Assembly (NCBI GenBank): GCA_030268105.1 | Contig: BSDZ01000030.1 | Coordinates: 124,001 to 188,000, forward strand | Origin: Volvox africanus | Taxonomy: Eukaryota > Chlorophyta > Chlorophyceae > Chlamydomonadales > Volvocaceae | Length of the DNA stretch: 64,000 bases | Direction: 5' to 3' | Shown: positions 1 to 12,449 of the stretch, piece by piece | Layout: every line of letters starts with the position of its first letter | Numbering within the stretch: the stretch's first letter is position 1 | Translations under genes and position numbers: made by a program | The notes under the pieces: generated by a model | Database searches by the model: none | Seen by the model: only the letters and a program-made list of their open reading frames with translations | Told to the model about the DNA's origin: nothing

Positions 1-3000
1 TGGCGGTGACGGGGCGGTGGATTCGGGAGGGATTAACAGCAAGGAGTTGGCGGTGACGGGGCGGTGGATTCGGGAGGGATTAACAGCAAGGAGTTGGCGG
101 TGACGGGGCGGTGGATTCGGGAGGGATTGACAGCAAGGAGTTGGCGGTGACGGGGCGGTGGATTCGGGAGGGATTGACAGCAAGGAGTTGGCGGTGACGG
201 GGCGGTGGATTCGGGAGGGATTAACAGCAAGGAGTTGGCGGTGACGGGGCGGTGGATTCGGGAGGGATTGACAGCAAGGAGTTGGCGGTGACGGGGCGGT
301 GGATTCGGGAGGGATTGACAGCAAGGAGTTGGCGGTGACGGGGCGGTGGATTCGGGAGGGATTAACAGCAAGGAGTTGGCGGTGACGGGGCGGTGGATTC
401 GGGAGGGATTAACAGCAAGGAGTTGGCGGTGACGGGGCGGTGGATTCGGGAGGGATTGACAGCAAGGAGTTGGCGGTGACGGGGCGGTGGATTCGGGAGG
501 GATTGACAGCAAGGAGTTGGCGGTGACGGGGCGGTGGATTCGGGAGGGATTGACAGCAAGGAGTTGGCGGTGACGGGGCGGTGGATTCGGGAGGGATTGA
601 CAGCAAGGAGTTGGCGGTGACGGGGCGGTGGATTCGGGAGGGATTGACAGCAAGGAGTTGGCGGTGACGGGGCGGTGGATTCGGGAGGGATTGACAGCAA
701 GGAGTTGGCGGTGACGGGGCGGTGGATTCGGGAGGGATTGACAGCAAGGAGTTGGCGGTGACGGGGCGGTGGATTCGGGAGGGATTGACAGCAAGGAGTT
801 GGCGGTGACGGGGCGGTGGATTCGGGAGGGATTGACAGCAAGGAGTTGGCGGTGACGGGGCGGTGGATTCGGGAGGGATTGACAGCAAGGAGTTGGCGGT
901 GACGGGGCGGTGGATTCGGGAGGGATTAACAGCAAGGAGTTGGCGGTGACGGGGCGGTGGATTCGGGAGGGATTAACAGCAAGGAGTTGGCGGTGACGGG
1001 GCGGTGGATTCGGGAGGGATTGACAGCAAGGAGTTGGCGGTGACGGGGCGGTGGATTCGGGAGGGATTAACAGCAAGGAGTTGGCGGTGACGGGGCGGTG
1101 GATTCGGGAGGGATTAACAGCAAGGAGTTGGCGGTGACGGGGCGGTGGATTCGGGAGGGATTAACAGCAAGGAGTTGGCGGTGACGGGGCGGTGGATTCG
1201 GGAGGGATTGACAGCAAGGAGTTGGCGGTGACGGGGCGGTGGATTCGGGAGGGATTGACAGCAAGGAGTTGGCGGTGACGGGGCGGTGGATTCGGGAGGG
1301 ATTAACAGCAAGGAGTTGGCGGTGACGGGGCGGTGGATTCGGGAGGGATTGACAGCAAGGAGTTGGCGGTGACGGGGCGGTGGATTCGGGAGGGATTGAC
1401 AGCAAGGAGTTGGCGGTGACGGGGCGGTGGATTCGGGAGGGATTAACAGCAAGGAGTTGGCGGTGACGGGGCGGTGGATTCGGGAGGGATTAACAGCAAG
1501 GAGTTGGCGGTGACGGGGCGGTGGATTCGGGAGGGATTGACAGCAAGGAGTTGGCGGTGACGGGGCGGTGGATTCGGGAGGGATTGACAGCAAGGAGTTG
1601 GCGGTGACGGGGCGGTGGATTCGGGAGGGATTAACAGCAAGGAGTTGGCGGTGACGGGGCGGTGGATTCGGGAGGGATTAACAGCAAGGAGTTGGCGGTG
1701 ACGGGGCGGTGGATTCGGGAGGGATTGACAGCAAGGAGTTGGCGGTGACGGGGCGGTGGATTCGGGAGGGATTAACAGCAAGGAGTTGGCGGTGACGGGG
1801 CGGTGGATTCGGGAGGGATTGACAGCAAGGAGTTGGCGGTGACGGGGCGGTGGATTCGGGAGGGATTAACAGCAAGGAGTTGGCGGTGACGGGGCGGTGG
1901 ATTCGGGAGGGATTACAGCAAGGAGTTGGCGGTGACGGGGCGGTGGATTCGGGAGGGATTAACAGCAAGGAGTTGGCGGTGACGGGGCGGTGGATTCGGG
2001 AGGGATTAACAGCAAGGAGTTGGCGGTGACGGGGCGGTGGATTCGGGAGGGATTAACAGCAAGGAGTTGGCGGTGACGGGGCGGTGGATTCGGGAGGGAT
2101 TAACAGCAAGGAGTTGGCGGTGACGGGGCGGTGGATTCGGGAGGGATTGACAGCAAGGAGTTGGCGGTGACGGGGCGGTGGATTCGGGAGGGATTAACAG
2201 CAAGGAGTTGGCGGTGACGGGGCGGTGGATTCGGGAGGGATTGACAGCAAGGAGTTGGCGGTGACGGGGCGGTGGATTCGGGAGGGATTGACAGCAAGGA
2301 GTTGGCGGTGACGGGGCGGTGGATTCGGGAGGGATTAACAGCAAGGAGTTGGCGGTGACGGGGCGGTGGATTCGGGAGGGATTAACAGCAAGGAGTTGGC
2401 GGTGACGGGGCGGTGGATTCGGGAGGGATTGAACAGCAAGGAGTTGGCGGTGACGGGGCGGTGGATTCGGGAGGGATTAACAGCAAGGAGTTGGCGGTGA
2501 CGGGGCGGTGGATTCGGGAGGGATTAACAGCAAGGAGTTGGCGGTGACGGGGCGGTGGATTCGGGAGGGATTGACAGCAAGGAGTTGGCGGTGACGGGGC
2601 GGTGGATTCGGGAGGGATTGACAGCAAGGAGTTGGCGGTGACGGGGCGGTGGATTCGGGAGGGATTAACAGCAAGGAGTTGGCGGTGACGGGGCGGTGGA
2701 TTCGGGAGGGATTGACAGCAAGGAGTTGGCGGTGACGGGGCGGTGGATTCGGGAGGGATTAACAGCAAGGAGTTGGCGGTGACGGGGCGGTGGATTCGGG
2801 AGGGATTGACAGCAAGGAGTTGGCGGTGACGGGGCGGTGGATTCGGGAGGGATTAACAGCAAGGAGTTGGCGGTGACGGGGCGGTGGATTCGGGAGGGAT
2901 TAACAGCAAGGAGTTGGCGGTGACGGGGCGGTGGATTCGGGAGGGATTAACAGCAAGGAGTTGGCGGTGACGGGGCGGTGGATTCGGGAGGGATTAACAG

Positions 3001-6000
3001 CAAGGAGTTGGCGGTGACGGGGCGGTGGATTCGGGAGGGATTAACAGCAAGGAGTTGGCGGTGACGGGGCGGTGGATTCGGGAGGGATTAACAGCAAGGA
3101 GTTGGCGGTGACGGGGCGGTGGATTCGGGAGGGATTGACAGCAAGGAGTTGGCGGTGACGGGGCGGTGGATTCGGGAGGGATTAACAGCAAGGAGTTGGC
3201 GGTGACGGGGCGGTGGATTCGGGAGGGATTAACAGCAAGGAGTTGGCGGTGACGGGGCGGTGGATTCGGGAGGGATTAACAGCAAGGAGTTGGCGGTGAC
3301 GGGGCGGTGGATTCGGGAGGGATTAACAGCAAGGAGTTGGCGGTGACGGGGCGGTGGATTCGGGAGGGATTAACAGCAAGGAGTTGGCGGTGACGGGGCG
3401 GTGGATTCGGGAGGGATTAACAGCAAGGAGTTGGCGGTGACGGGGCGGTGGATTCGGGAGGGATTGACAGCAAGGAGTTGGCGGTGACGGGGCGGTGGAT
3501 TCGGGAGGGATTAACAGCAAGGAGTTGGCGGTGACGGGGCGGTGGATTCGGGAGGGATTAACAGCAAGGAGTTGGCGGTGACGGGGCGGTGGATTCGGGA
3601 GGGATTAACAGCAAGGAGTTGGCGGTGACGGGGCGGTGGATTCGGGAGGGATTGACAGCAAGGAGTTGGCGGTGACGGGGCGGTGGATTCGGGAGGGATT
3701 AACAGCAAGGAGTTGGCGGTGACGGGGCGGTGGATTCGGGAGGGATTAACAGCAAGGAGTTGGCGGTGACGGGGCGGTGGATTCGGGAGGGATTAACAGC
3801 AAGGAGTTGGCGGTGACGGGGCGGTGGATTCGGGAGGGATTAACAGCAAGGAGTTGGCGGTGACGGGGCGGTGGATTCGGGAGGGATTAACAGCAAGGAG
3901 TTGGCGGTGACGGGGCGGTGGATTCGGGAGGGATTAACAGCAAGGAGTTGGCGGTGACGGGGCGGTGGATTCGGGAGGGATTAACAGCAAGGAGTTGGCG
4001 GTGACGGGGCGGTGGATTCGGGAGGGATTAACAGCAAGGAGTTGGCGGTGACGGGGCGGTGGATTCGGGAGGGATTAACAGCAAGGAGTTGGCGGTGACG
4101 GGGCGGTGGATTCGGGAGGGATTAACAGCAAGGAGTTGGCGGTGACGGGGCGGTGGATTCGGGAGGGATTAACAGCAAGGAGTTGGCGGTGACGGGGCGG
4201 TGGATTCGGGAGGGATTAACAGCAAGGAGTTGGCGGTGACGGGGCGGTGGATTCGGGAGGGATTAACAGCAAGGAGTTGGCGGTGACGGGGCGGTGGATT
4301 CGGGAGGGATTAACAGCAAGGAGTTGGCGGTGACGGGGCGGTGGATTCGGGAGGGATTAACAGCAAGGAGTTGGCGGTGACGGGGCGGTGGATTCGGGAG
4401 GGATTAACAGCAAGGAGTTGGCGGTGACGGGGCGGTGGATTCGGGAGGGATTAACAGCAAGGAGTTGGCGGTGACGGGGCGGTGGATTCGGGAGGGATTA
4501 ACAGCAAGGAGTTGGCGGTGACGGGGCGGTGGATTCGGGAGGGATTAACAGCAAGGAGTTGGCGGTGACGGGGCGGTGGATTCGGGAGGGATTAACAGCA
4601 AGGAGTTGGCGGTGACGGGGCGGTGGATTCGGGAGGGATTAACAGCAAGGAGTTGGCGGTGACGGGGCGGTGGATTCGGGAGGGATTAACAGCAAGGAGT
4701 TGGCGGTGACGGGGCGGTGGATTCGGGAGGGATTAACAGCAAGGAGTTGGCGGTGACGGGGCGGTGGATTCGGGAGGGATTAACAGCAAGGAGTTGGCGG
4801 TGACGGGGCGGTGGATTCGGGAGGGATTAACAGCAAGGAGTTGGCGGTGACGGGGCGGTGGATTCGGGAGGGATTAACAGCAAGGAGTTGGCGGTGACGG
4901 GGCGGTGGATTCGGGAGGGATTAACAGCAAGGAGTTGGCGGTGACGGGGCGGTGGATTCGGGAGGGATTAACAGCAAGGAGTTGGCGGTGACGGGGCGGT
5001 GGATTCGGGAGGGATTAACAGCAAGGAGTTGGCGGTGACGGGGCGGTGGATTCGGGAGGGATTAACAGCAAGGAGTTGGCGGTGACGGGGCGGTGGATTC
5101 GGGAGGGATTAACAGCAAGGAGTTGGCGGTGACGGGGCGGTGGATTCGGGAGGGATTAACAGCAAGGAGTTGGCGGTGACGGGGCGGTGGATTCGGGAGG
5201 GATTAACAGCAAGGAGTTGGCGGTGACGGGGCGGTGGATTCGGGAGGGATTAACAGCAAGGAGTTGGCGGTGACGGGGCGGTGGATTCGGGAGGGATTAA
5301 CAGCAAGGAGTTGGCGGTGACGGGCGGTGGATTCGGGAGGGATTAACAGCAAGGAGTTGGCGGTGACGGGGCGGTGGATTCGGGAGGGATTAACAGCAAG
5401 GAGTTGGCGGTGACGGGGCGGTGGATTCGGGAGGGATTAACAGCAAGGAGTTGGCGGTGACGGGGCGGTGGATTCGGGAGGGATTAACAGCAAGGAGTTG
5501 GCGGTGACGGGGCGGTGGATTCGGGAGGGATTAACAGCAAGGAGTTGGCGGTGACGGGGCGGTGGATTCGGGAGGGATTAACAGCAAGGAGTTGGCGGTG
5601 ACGGGGCGGTGGATTCGGGAGGGATTGAACAGCAAGGAGTTGGCGGTGACGGGGCGGTGGATTCGGGAGGGATTAACAGCAAGGAGTTGGCGGTGACGGG
5701 GCGGTGGATTCGGGAGGGATTAACAGCAAGGAGTTGGCGGTGACGGGGCGGTGGATTCGGGAGGGATTAACAGCAAGGAGTTGGCGGTGACGGGGCGGTG
5801 GATTCGGGAGGGATTAACAGCAAGGAGTTGGCGGTGACGGGGCGGTGGATTCGGGAGGGATTAACAGCAAGGAGTTGGCGGTGACGGGGCGGTGGATTCG
5901 GGAGGGATTAACAGCAAGGAGTTGGCGGTGACGGGGCGGTGGATTCGGGAGGATTAACAGCAAGGAGTTGGCGGTGACGGGGCGGTGGATTCGGGAGGGA

Positions 6001-7547
6001 TTAACAGCAAGGAGTTGGCGGTGACGGGGCGGTGGATTCGGGAGGGATTAACAGCAAGGAGTTGGCGGTGACGGGGCGGTGGATTCGGGAGGGATTAACA
6101 GCAAGGAGTTGGCGGTGACGGGGCGGTGGATTCGGGAGGGATTAACAGCAAGGAGTTGGCGGTGACGGGGCGGTGGATTCGGGAGGGATTAACAGCAAGG
6201 AGTTGGCGGTGACGGGGCGGTGGATTCGGGAGGGATTAACAGCAAGGAGTTGGCGGTGACGGGGCGGTGGATTCGGGAGGGATTAACAGCAAGGAGTTGG
6301 CGGTGACGGGGCGGTGGATTCGGGAGGGATTAACAGCAAGGAGTTGGCGGTGACGGGGCGGTGGATTCGGGAGGGATTAACAGCAAGGAGTTGGCGGTGA
6401 CGGGGCGGTGGATTCGGGAGGGATTAACAGCAAGGAGTTGGCGGTGACGGGGCGGTGGATTCGGGAGGGATTAACAGCAAGGAGTTGGCGGTGACGGGGC
6501 GGTGGAGTTGGCGGTGACGGGCGGTGGCGGTGGATTCGGGAGGGATTGACAGCAAGGAGTTGGCGGTGACGGGGCGGTGGATTCGGGAGGGATTGAACAG
6601 CAAGGAGTTGGCGGTGACGGGGCGGTGGATTCGGGAGGGATTGACAGCAAGGAGTTGGCGGTGACGGGGCGGTGGATTCGGGAGGGATTGACAGCAAGGA
6701 GTTGGCGGTGACGGGGCGGTGGATTCGGGAGGGATTGACAGCAAGGAGTTGGCCGGTGGACGGGGCGGTGGATTCGGGAGGGATTGACAGCAAGGAGTTG
6801 GCGGTGACGGGGCGGTGGATTCGGGAGGGATTGAACAGCAAGGAGTTGGCGGTGACGGGCGGTGGATTCGGGAGGGATTGACAGCAAGGAGGTTGGCGGT
6901 TGACGGGGCGGTGGATTCGGGAGGGATTGACAGCAAGGAGTTGGCGGTGACGGGGCGGTGGATTCGGGAGGGATTGACAGCAAGGAGTTGGCGGTGACGG
7001 GGCGGTGGATTCGGGAGGGATTGACAGCAAGGAGTTGGCGGTGACGGGGCGGTGGATTCGGGAGGGATTGACAGCAAGGAGTTGGCGGTGACGGGGCGGT
7101 GGATTCGGAGGGATTGACAGCAAGGAGTTGGCGGTGACGGGGCGGTGGATTCGGGAGGGATTGACAGCAAGGAGTTGGCGGTGACGGGGCGGTGGATTCG
7201 GGAGGGATTGACAGCAAGGAGTTGGCGGTGACGGGGCGGTGGATTCGGGAGGGATTGACAGCAAGGAGTTGGCGGTGACGGGGCGGTGGATTCGGGAGGG
7301 ATTGACAGCAAGGAGTTGGCGGTGACGGGGCGGTGGATTCGGGAGGGATTGACAGCAAGGAGTTGGCGGTGACGGGGCGGTGGATTCGGGAGGGATTGAC
7401 AGCAAGGAGTTGGCGGTGACGGGGCGGTGGATTCGGGAGGGATTGACAGCAAGGAGTTGGCGGTGACGGGGCGGTGGATTCGGGAGGGATTGACAGCAAG
7501 GAGTTGGCGGTGACGGGGCGGTGGATTCGGGAGGAATTAACAGCAGG
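1..7547. repeat. 47-bp minisatellite array, about 160 copies
   Basis: A 47-bp unit (core tggcggtgacggggcggtgg, then attcgggaggga, then a variable site and acagcaaggagt) is repeated head to tail without spacers. The window opens inside a unit, so the array probably continues to the left. The main variant is A or G in attAacagc/attGacagc. Units are mixed up to about 3.66 kb, almost all A from there to about 6.48 kb, and all G from about 6.54 kb to the end. Single-base indels are rare, except for a cluster at 6.50-6.92 kb. The unit length is not a multiple of three, so the array cycles through all frames. The A variant puts a TAA into one minus-strand frame and the G variant does not, which gives long spurious Pro-rich open frames. 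The plus strand is G-tract rich. No sign of a coding role is seen. Confidence 0.97.
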
Positions 7548-7893
7548 GCGTGAGGTCAGCGTGCGACTGCTGCCAGCCGGTCCGCGAGCACGCAAAGTCG
7601 GATTAAGCAGTCTTCGTCCACCGGTCATGTGCTAAGCAGGTTTTATTTGGGCCAGGGAGGGGGGTGCGCATGCGAGGATGGTGGGATGGCCGCCATGGTG
7701 CTTAGGGCTGGAGCTTAGGATGGCGAAGTTTTGGCGACATGTTGCCGCGTGCTGGAGTTGATGACTCAGGGGGTCATACGTGGCCCGAAGTACGAATGAT
7801 GGATATATGAGACGGAACCTCCTGCCAAAAGATGTGGGAGATCTCCGTATAACCCGGTCTTTCCGGCCCTTCCCCCTCGCCTAAAACACACAG
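7548..7893. other. non-coding link, probably intron end
   Basis: This stretch lies between the minisatellite and the first recognisable sulfotransferase exon. No exon with sulfotransferase similarity or matching phase was found. It ends in a pyrimidine-rich tract and a CAG acceptor at 7891-7893, so it reads as the 3' end of an intron. Confidence 0.5.
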
Positions 7894-9962
7894 GATATCG
7901 CGACTTGGCGCACCTGCGTGGATCAGCGGGGCTTGAAGTACTGCGTACGGCACTACCACCCCCAGCAGCTGGTCAAGGGCATGTACTCAGAGTTCATCAC
8001 GGTGAGGCTCCGAAGCTGGGAACGCATTTGGGTGGGGTTTGTGGGGAGGTGTGACTCGCCCTTGTTCCCCGCACCCTTCGCCCTTGTTCCTCGCACCCCG
8101 CAGCCCAATGCCTCCCAACATGTCCTCATCGCTTCTGTACCCCTGGTCCTCGTTGCTCTCATTCGCCTTCCTCTCTCCTGCTCGGGCTTTGTCCACATTA
8201 TCATTCCTCCATGGCCCTTCAGGCCATCGGAGACATCTCTTAACCGAGGTTGCGGTCGGGCGGGAGGAGGTGTGGGAAAAGAACCGCCCCAGCCCGCCAC
8301 CGCGTTCATTACCCCTGGGCCCCGGGTTGGGGCCTTGTCTTTCTCCAATTCCTGACCGCGGTGTTTGTGTGTGTGTATGTGTGCTGTTGCTGCCTCTTCC
8401 CGATCGATCCCGCCTCCCGCCTCTTCGTCCGCATACCACTTGTCCTCTGCTAGGACTGGCTTGCCCACTGGCCCCGCGATCAGCTGCTGTTCCTACGCAA
8501 CGAAGACTACAGCGCCAAGACACGGGAACACATCGAGGCGGTGTTCAAGTTTTTGGGTGTACGGCAGCCCAGTGAGGCGGAATGGATGAAGGTGCGTAAA
8601 GCGGGGTTGCGCAGCTCCAGCTCCAGCTGCCAGGCCAGGGAAACGTAATGTGAGGGAACGGGGAATCCAAGCGATTCGTGGATTAGAGAGCTCACTGAGT
8701 TTCACACAGGACGCATGAATTCATTTTGACACCCACCCGATGGGAGGTAGGAATTGGCGGCAGTAAGCAGCAGAATGCTGAAAGCTACGGGCTGGGGGTC
8801 TTCTGGCCGCCCGTACAGCCCATACAGCCCATACAGCCCATACAGCCCGGTGTAAATGTCCTTATTCCGCACCTCGCACGCGCAATTTGTCTACCCTGCA
8901 GTGATTAATACGTTCGGCTCTGTCGTCCACTGTGTCCTCTCCCTCCGCCCGATTGTGGCGACCACACACTCCTCCGCAACTGTTGCCCCCGTATCCCAGC
9001 TCCTCCCCTCCTCTCCTCTCCCCTCCTCTCCTCTCCCCTCCTCTCCTCTCCCCCCTCTTTTCTACATCTGCCATCCTTAGGTAGTGGGCATGGAAACCCG
9101 TAACAGAAACAGCAACAAATACACGGCGATGTTGCCAGAGACCCGGGCGATGCTGGAGGTAAATCTGGGCTTAGGGCGATGGGAAGCATGATGGCGGCGA
9201 GTCGCGTGCCGAGGCAGCGGAGCTGGGCTGCTAGGTGGAATTGGTACGCAGGGCAGGCAGCCCCGTTGTCCTGCTGCTGTCGCACATAAAAAGGAAGCGA
9301 TAGCAGCAGCAGCAGCAGCAGCAGCAGCGGCCGTGGCGGCCACAGGGGATAGGTCGGCTCCAAAGAGGCTGTATGTGCTCCTGGGGCTGAGGTTGGATCG
9401 TGTGGGCATGGTGGGGGCGGTGGGGACGTTGACCCGTGCGCCACTTCGCTAGTCGGTGGTTCCTTGTCTTCTGTGCCGCATGCCTTAGCCTTCACCAGCT
9501 CCCTGCGCCCGCCGCTCCCTTTTCCCCTCGTCTCGCCCTCCACTCTCCCTCCTCCCTCCTCCACCCTCCACCCTCCAGGGGTTCTATCAGCCCTTTAACG
9601 AGCGCCTGGCGAAGATCCTAGGTGACGACAGGTGCGGGGTGCATGAGGGGGGGGGGACACGGGGTGGAGTATTCGCAGGGGAACGATCGTGATTCGCAAG
9701 GAAGGCCCCTTGGGTTCCCCAGCGCCTGCCTCAGGCTTCTTGCCTGGACATGGCCTCTCCTGACAGCCAAACTGTGTATTGTACAGGTGACCGCTTGCGT
9801 TCCGCAAAACTAGCATCCCAACATTACGGTGGCTGTGTGTGTGTTGCTGTGTGTCAGAGAAAGAGAGAGAGAAGGGGGAAGAAGGCGTCACTGAAATGCC
9901 TTCACCCGCTGATAAGATTGCGACTCATTCTGCTCCTCCTCAACTTCCTTAGGAGCGGATAG
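7894..9962 (+). CDS. carbohydrate sulfotransferase, C-terminal exons (5' part not in window)
   Basis: Five exons join in phase: 7894-8001, 8454-8591, 9081-9158, 9579-9631 and 9953-9962, each bounded by GT and AG. They encode about 165 C-terminal residues of a PAPS-dependent sulfotransferase resembling the CHST15 / N-acetylgalactosamine 4-sulfate 6-O type. Recognisable pieces are GMYSEF, then DWLAHWPRDQLLFLRNEDY, then FKFLGV, then LPETRAML and GFYQPFNERLAKILGDD, the usual order near the end of the family. The 5'-phosphosulfate-binding P-loop and all N-terminal exons are absent, so the start lies left of the window beyond the minisatellite, or the gene is truncated. The last exon gives only a few residues and two adjacent TAG codons; read-through of its donor also stops soon, so the C-terminus is uncertain. 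Such enzymes act in the Golgi on matrix glycans; the substrate is unknown. Confidence 0.8.
8811..8850. repeat. short 10-bp tandem repeat (catacagccc)
   Basis: About four copies of a 10-bp unit lie in the second visible intron of the sulfotransferase gene. Confidence 0.8.
9000..9057. repeat. CT-rich tandem repeat
   Basis: A pure pyrimidine 15-bp repeat (ctcccctcctctcct type) sits just upstream of the acceptor at 9079-9080, so it also serves as an extended polypyrimidine tract. Confidence 0.8.
9301..9330. repeat. CAG trinucleotide microsatellite
   Basis: About nine CAG units lie within the third visible sulfotransferase intron. Confidence 0.85.
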
Positions 9963-10298
9963 TAGCTCTGGCGAATCTGCAGGAGATCCATTAATACCAT
10001 CTCCTTTTTCTTGTTCTATTACCGGCTGGCTTTCTTCCGGCTGTTCCTGTTGAACATCTGTCCGTTCGATTAGGTGTCGAATTATTTCAATAACCTTCTA
10101 GTGAGATGTGTTCTCTGATTCGGATAGTTTTTGAGGTTGAGCATCAGGCACCTTAAAATTACTCCTACCGCTTTCAGTATGTTTTCCTAAGAAAGGGTTA
10201 GCTAGGCTTCTCGCTGAAAATAAAATATCTAATACCACTAATATGCCAAAAACCTTGCTTAAAAACCCTATTTCGATTATTGGAGACGGTTTTCGCAT
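9893..10298 (-). pseudogene. decayed AT-rich open frame of unknown origin
   Basis: On the minus strand an open frame starts with ATG at 10298, has a possible signal anchor (FGILVVLDILF), meets one TAG at about 10098, and continues in the same frame through an acidic Glu/Gln-rich stretch to a TGA near 9893. Codon use is AT-rich, unlike the exons of the neighbouring genes. The frame overlaps the last sulfotransferase exon in antisense, so an insertion may have replaced the original 3' end of that gene. The family is not recognised; an organelle-derived or mobile-element origin are both possible. Confidence 0.35.
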
Positions 10299-12449
10299 CA
10301 GATTCGCCTACCGGAATATTGCATTTGCAGTTATTGGCTAACTACATTGATATACTGGAGCTAAGGCCCCTAAAGACCTGAATAAAAATTAAAAAACCTC
10401 TGTTTTTTTAAAAATAACTCACGTGGTTCGCGTAGGATTAAAATTTAACAATATTTAAATTTTAATTAAACCAACTAAGGGCAACAACCGAGCCTAGCTA
10501 ATAAAACCAAGGTATTTTCAAGATATTACTAGCTAGGCATATTAATCAAAAAGTCTGCTTCTTACTTTTGAGCTTCCGTTTCTTTTCAATCGATCCACCA
10601 CAATCGCAACCACCATCATTACTATCTACCGTACGATCTGATACTGGCGGCGGTTCTTCCCTTCAGATGGCTCTGGTGAGGACCCCTCCCGACCACCTCG
10701 ACCGTCGCCGTCGCCGTCACCGTCGCCGACAAGCAGTTCACAGCCAGGCCCATCACATCGTTACGCTGCAATGAGGCGGCAGCTATGGTCTGCCGGGTTA
10801 CTTTCCGCCAGGACGTTGTTGTATAGAATCCAGAGCAGGTGCACTAGTTAAATCCTCACTACCGTTATTACGTGGCTACCAGTGTCACCCGCCCGTGTCG
10901 CCGGGACAGACCGTCGAACCTTCCTCTGCGTTCAGTGCCACTACTTAAACAGAGGGTAATGCGAAGAGAGACTCTCGCTGAACCCGATGTGGGTGGCGCC
11001 GATTATCGATTTTGTTGGTTAGTTGATCGATAGGGCTGTGTTAAGCGGCGAGCTAGACCACCGGACCCATAAGCAATCAACTAGTCAGGCAGAAGACGAG
11101 TCAGCAGATGGGTGTAGTAATGGGTGGAAGGGAAGAAATCAGGCTGTCCATCAGAATCTCTCGATTTGGATTCGTCTCAGGATCCATAGGAAAGTGCTAA
11201 TCCAAGTCGTCGGGTCCTGAGCGGGGCCGCTGCTTCCCACCCGGGGACAAATGATGCTAGCAGATGCTACATCGGGCGTAAGGCCAAGGAACAAACTTCA
11301 GCGCGAATGACATGGATGTCTATTAAGGAATTTTTAAAGCACGGGGTGTGATGAACTACTGTTTGGAGATAGGTGCGCAGGTGAACAGGTGTGAACGCTG
11401 TGCGTATCTGCGATGTGCATGCTGTTTTGTGCAGACATGCATGAACACCATGATGGCACTATAACATTTATCACGAGTATGTGGTATCAAAAATCAATTA
11501 CAACTTGTGCGTTAACAATCCATCAGTAAATACAGTTACAAATTTATCAGGTGAGGAAGTATGATAGATTGAATCTGAAACAAAAGTTTTATCAAATGGG
11601 GAGGGGGGGGTATTACGGTTTTTACTGTTGACCATAATTTGCGACCAGAATCAAAACTAAAAACTATCTATGTAGAAAAACTCAAAACCTCAGTTTTCAT
11701 GTTTTTATGGAATCGCTCGCAAATACCATTACTTTGAGAATGATGAGCTTTAGTAGTGGCATGCTATATACGTACATATAATACTCAAAAACAGTTCAAA
11801 AGCATGATGTTTTATATTTCTATTGCTACATATTCGCCCCATTTACAAGGCCGCCGACAGCAAGTTACTTGGACTATTTGCCAGATTTTAGGGGTACGCC
11901 AATGCTTGCATAGTTAACCATAATCCATAACGGCTTACCTAGTTTATATGGAATCAAGATAGGCACATTTGGTTCTGGTGTGGTCGCATTTTCCTGAAGT
12001 TGAGATTTTTCCTGAGACAATAGGCAAAAATTTCCAGATACTATAACAGGAGTTTCGCACTTAACAGAGTCAATCATTAAGTTTGTGGAATTTCTATTCT
12101 TTAGTTCCAATAAATCAAATTTTAAAAGCTCCACAAAAGTATTTCAAATTGATTTAGAGCTAAAACCCATTCCATTCCAAAGTGGCACCTTCCATTTTTT
12201 GCGGCATTTCGGAGGACCAAAAATATTACTTTTGAAGTGTAAATCTGAAAAATGTTAATTTAAGCTAGAAAATGGCAAGATTAAAGCATAGTAAGAATTT
12301 ATACAAATCATTTTTACAAGCAAGTAGCGTGAGGTATACCGGCAAAGCGTTATCGGAAGTCCCATGCCACTATCTCATGATAGTGTAAGTCGGCGGTTAA
12401 GTAGGCAAAATTTTCGTCCTAGCGAAATGTGTGAATAAGTATCAAAATA
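9963..12449. other. AT-rich intergenic block with decayed frames
   Basis: No intact gene is seen. The block is much richer in A+T than its surroundings, especially 10330-10560 and 11450-12450. Besides the frame at 9893-10298, a second minus-strand AT-rich frame runs from about 12250 to 11874 with one internal stop (pieces such as FGPPKCRKKWKVPLWNG and ILIPYKLGKPLWIMV). At 10568-10850 a plus frame has a short Pro/Ser run. All look like remnants. Confidence 0.4.

Noticed and set aside
1..7547. CRISPR array
   Set aside because: Units are contiguous, with no unique spacers, and the genome is eukaryotic.
33..7628. Many long Pro/Ser/Thr-rich minus-strand open frames in the minisatellite
   Set aside because: They are the same 47-bp unit read through three frames, begin mostly at non-ATG codons, and end wherever the A variant creates TAA. 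There is no splice or codon-use evidence.
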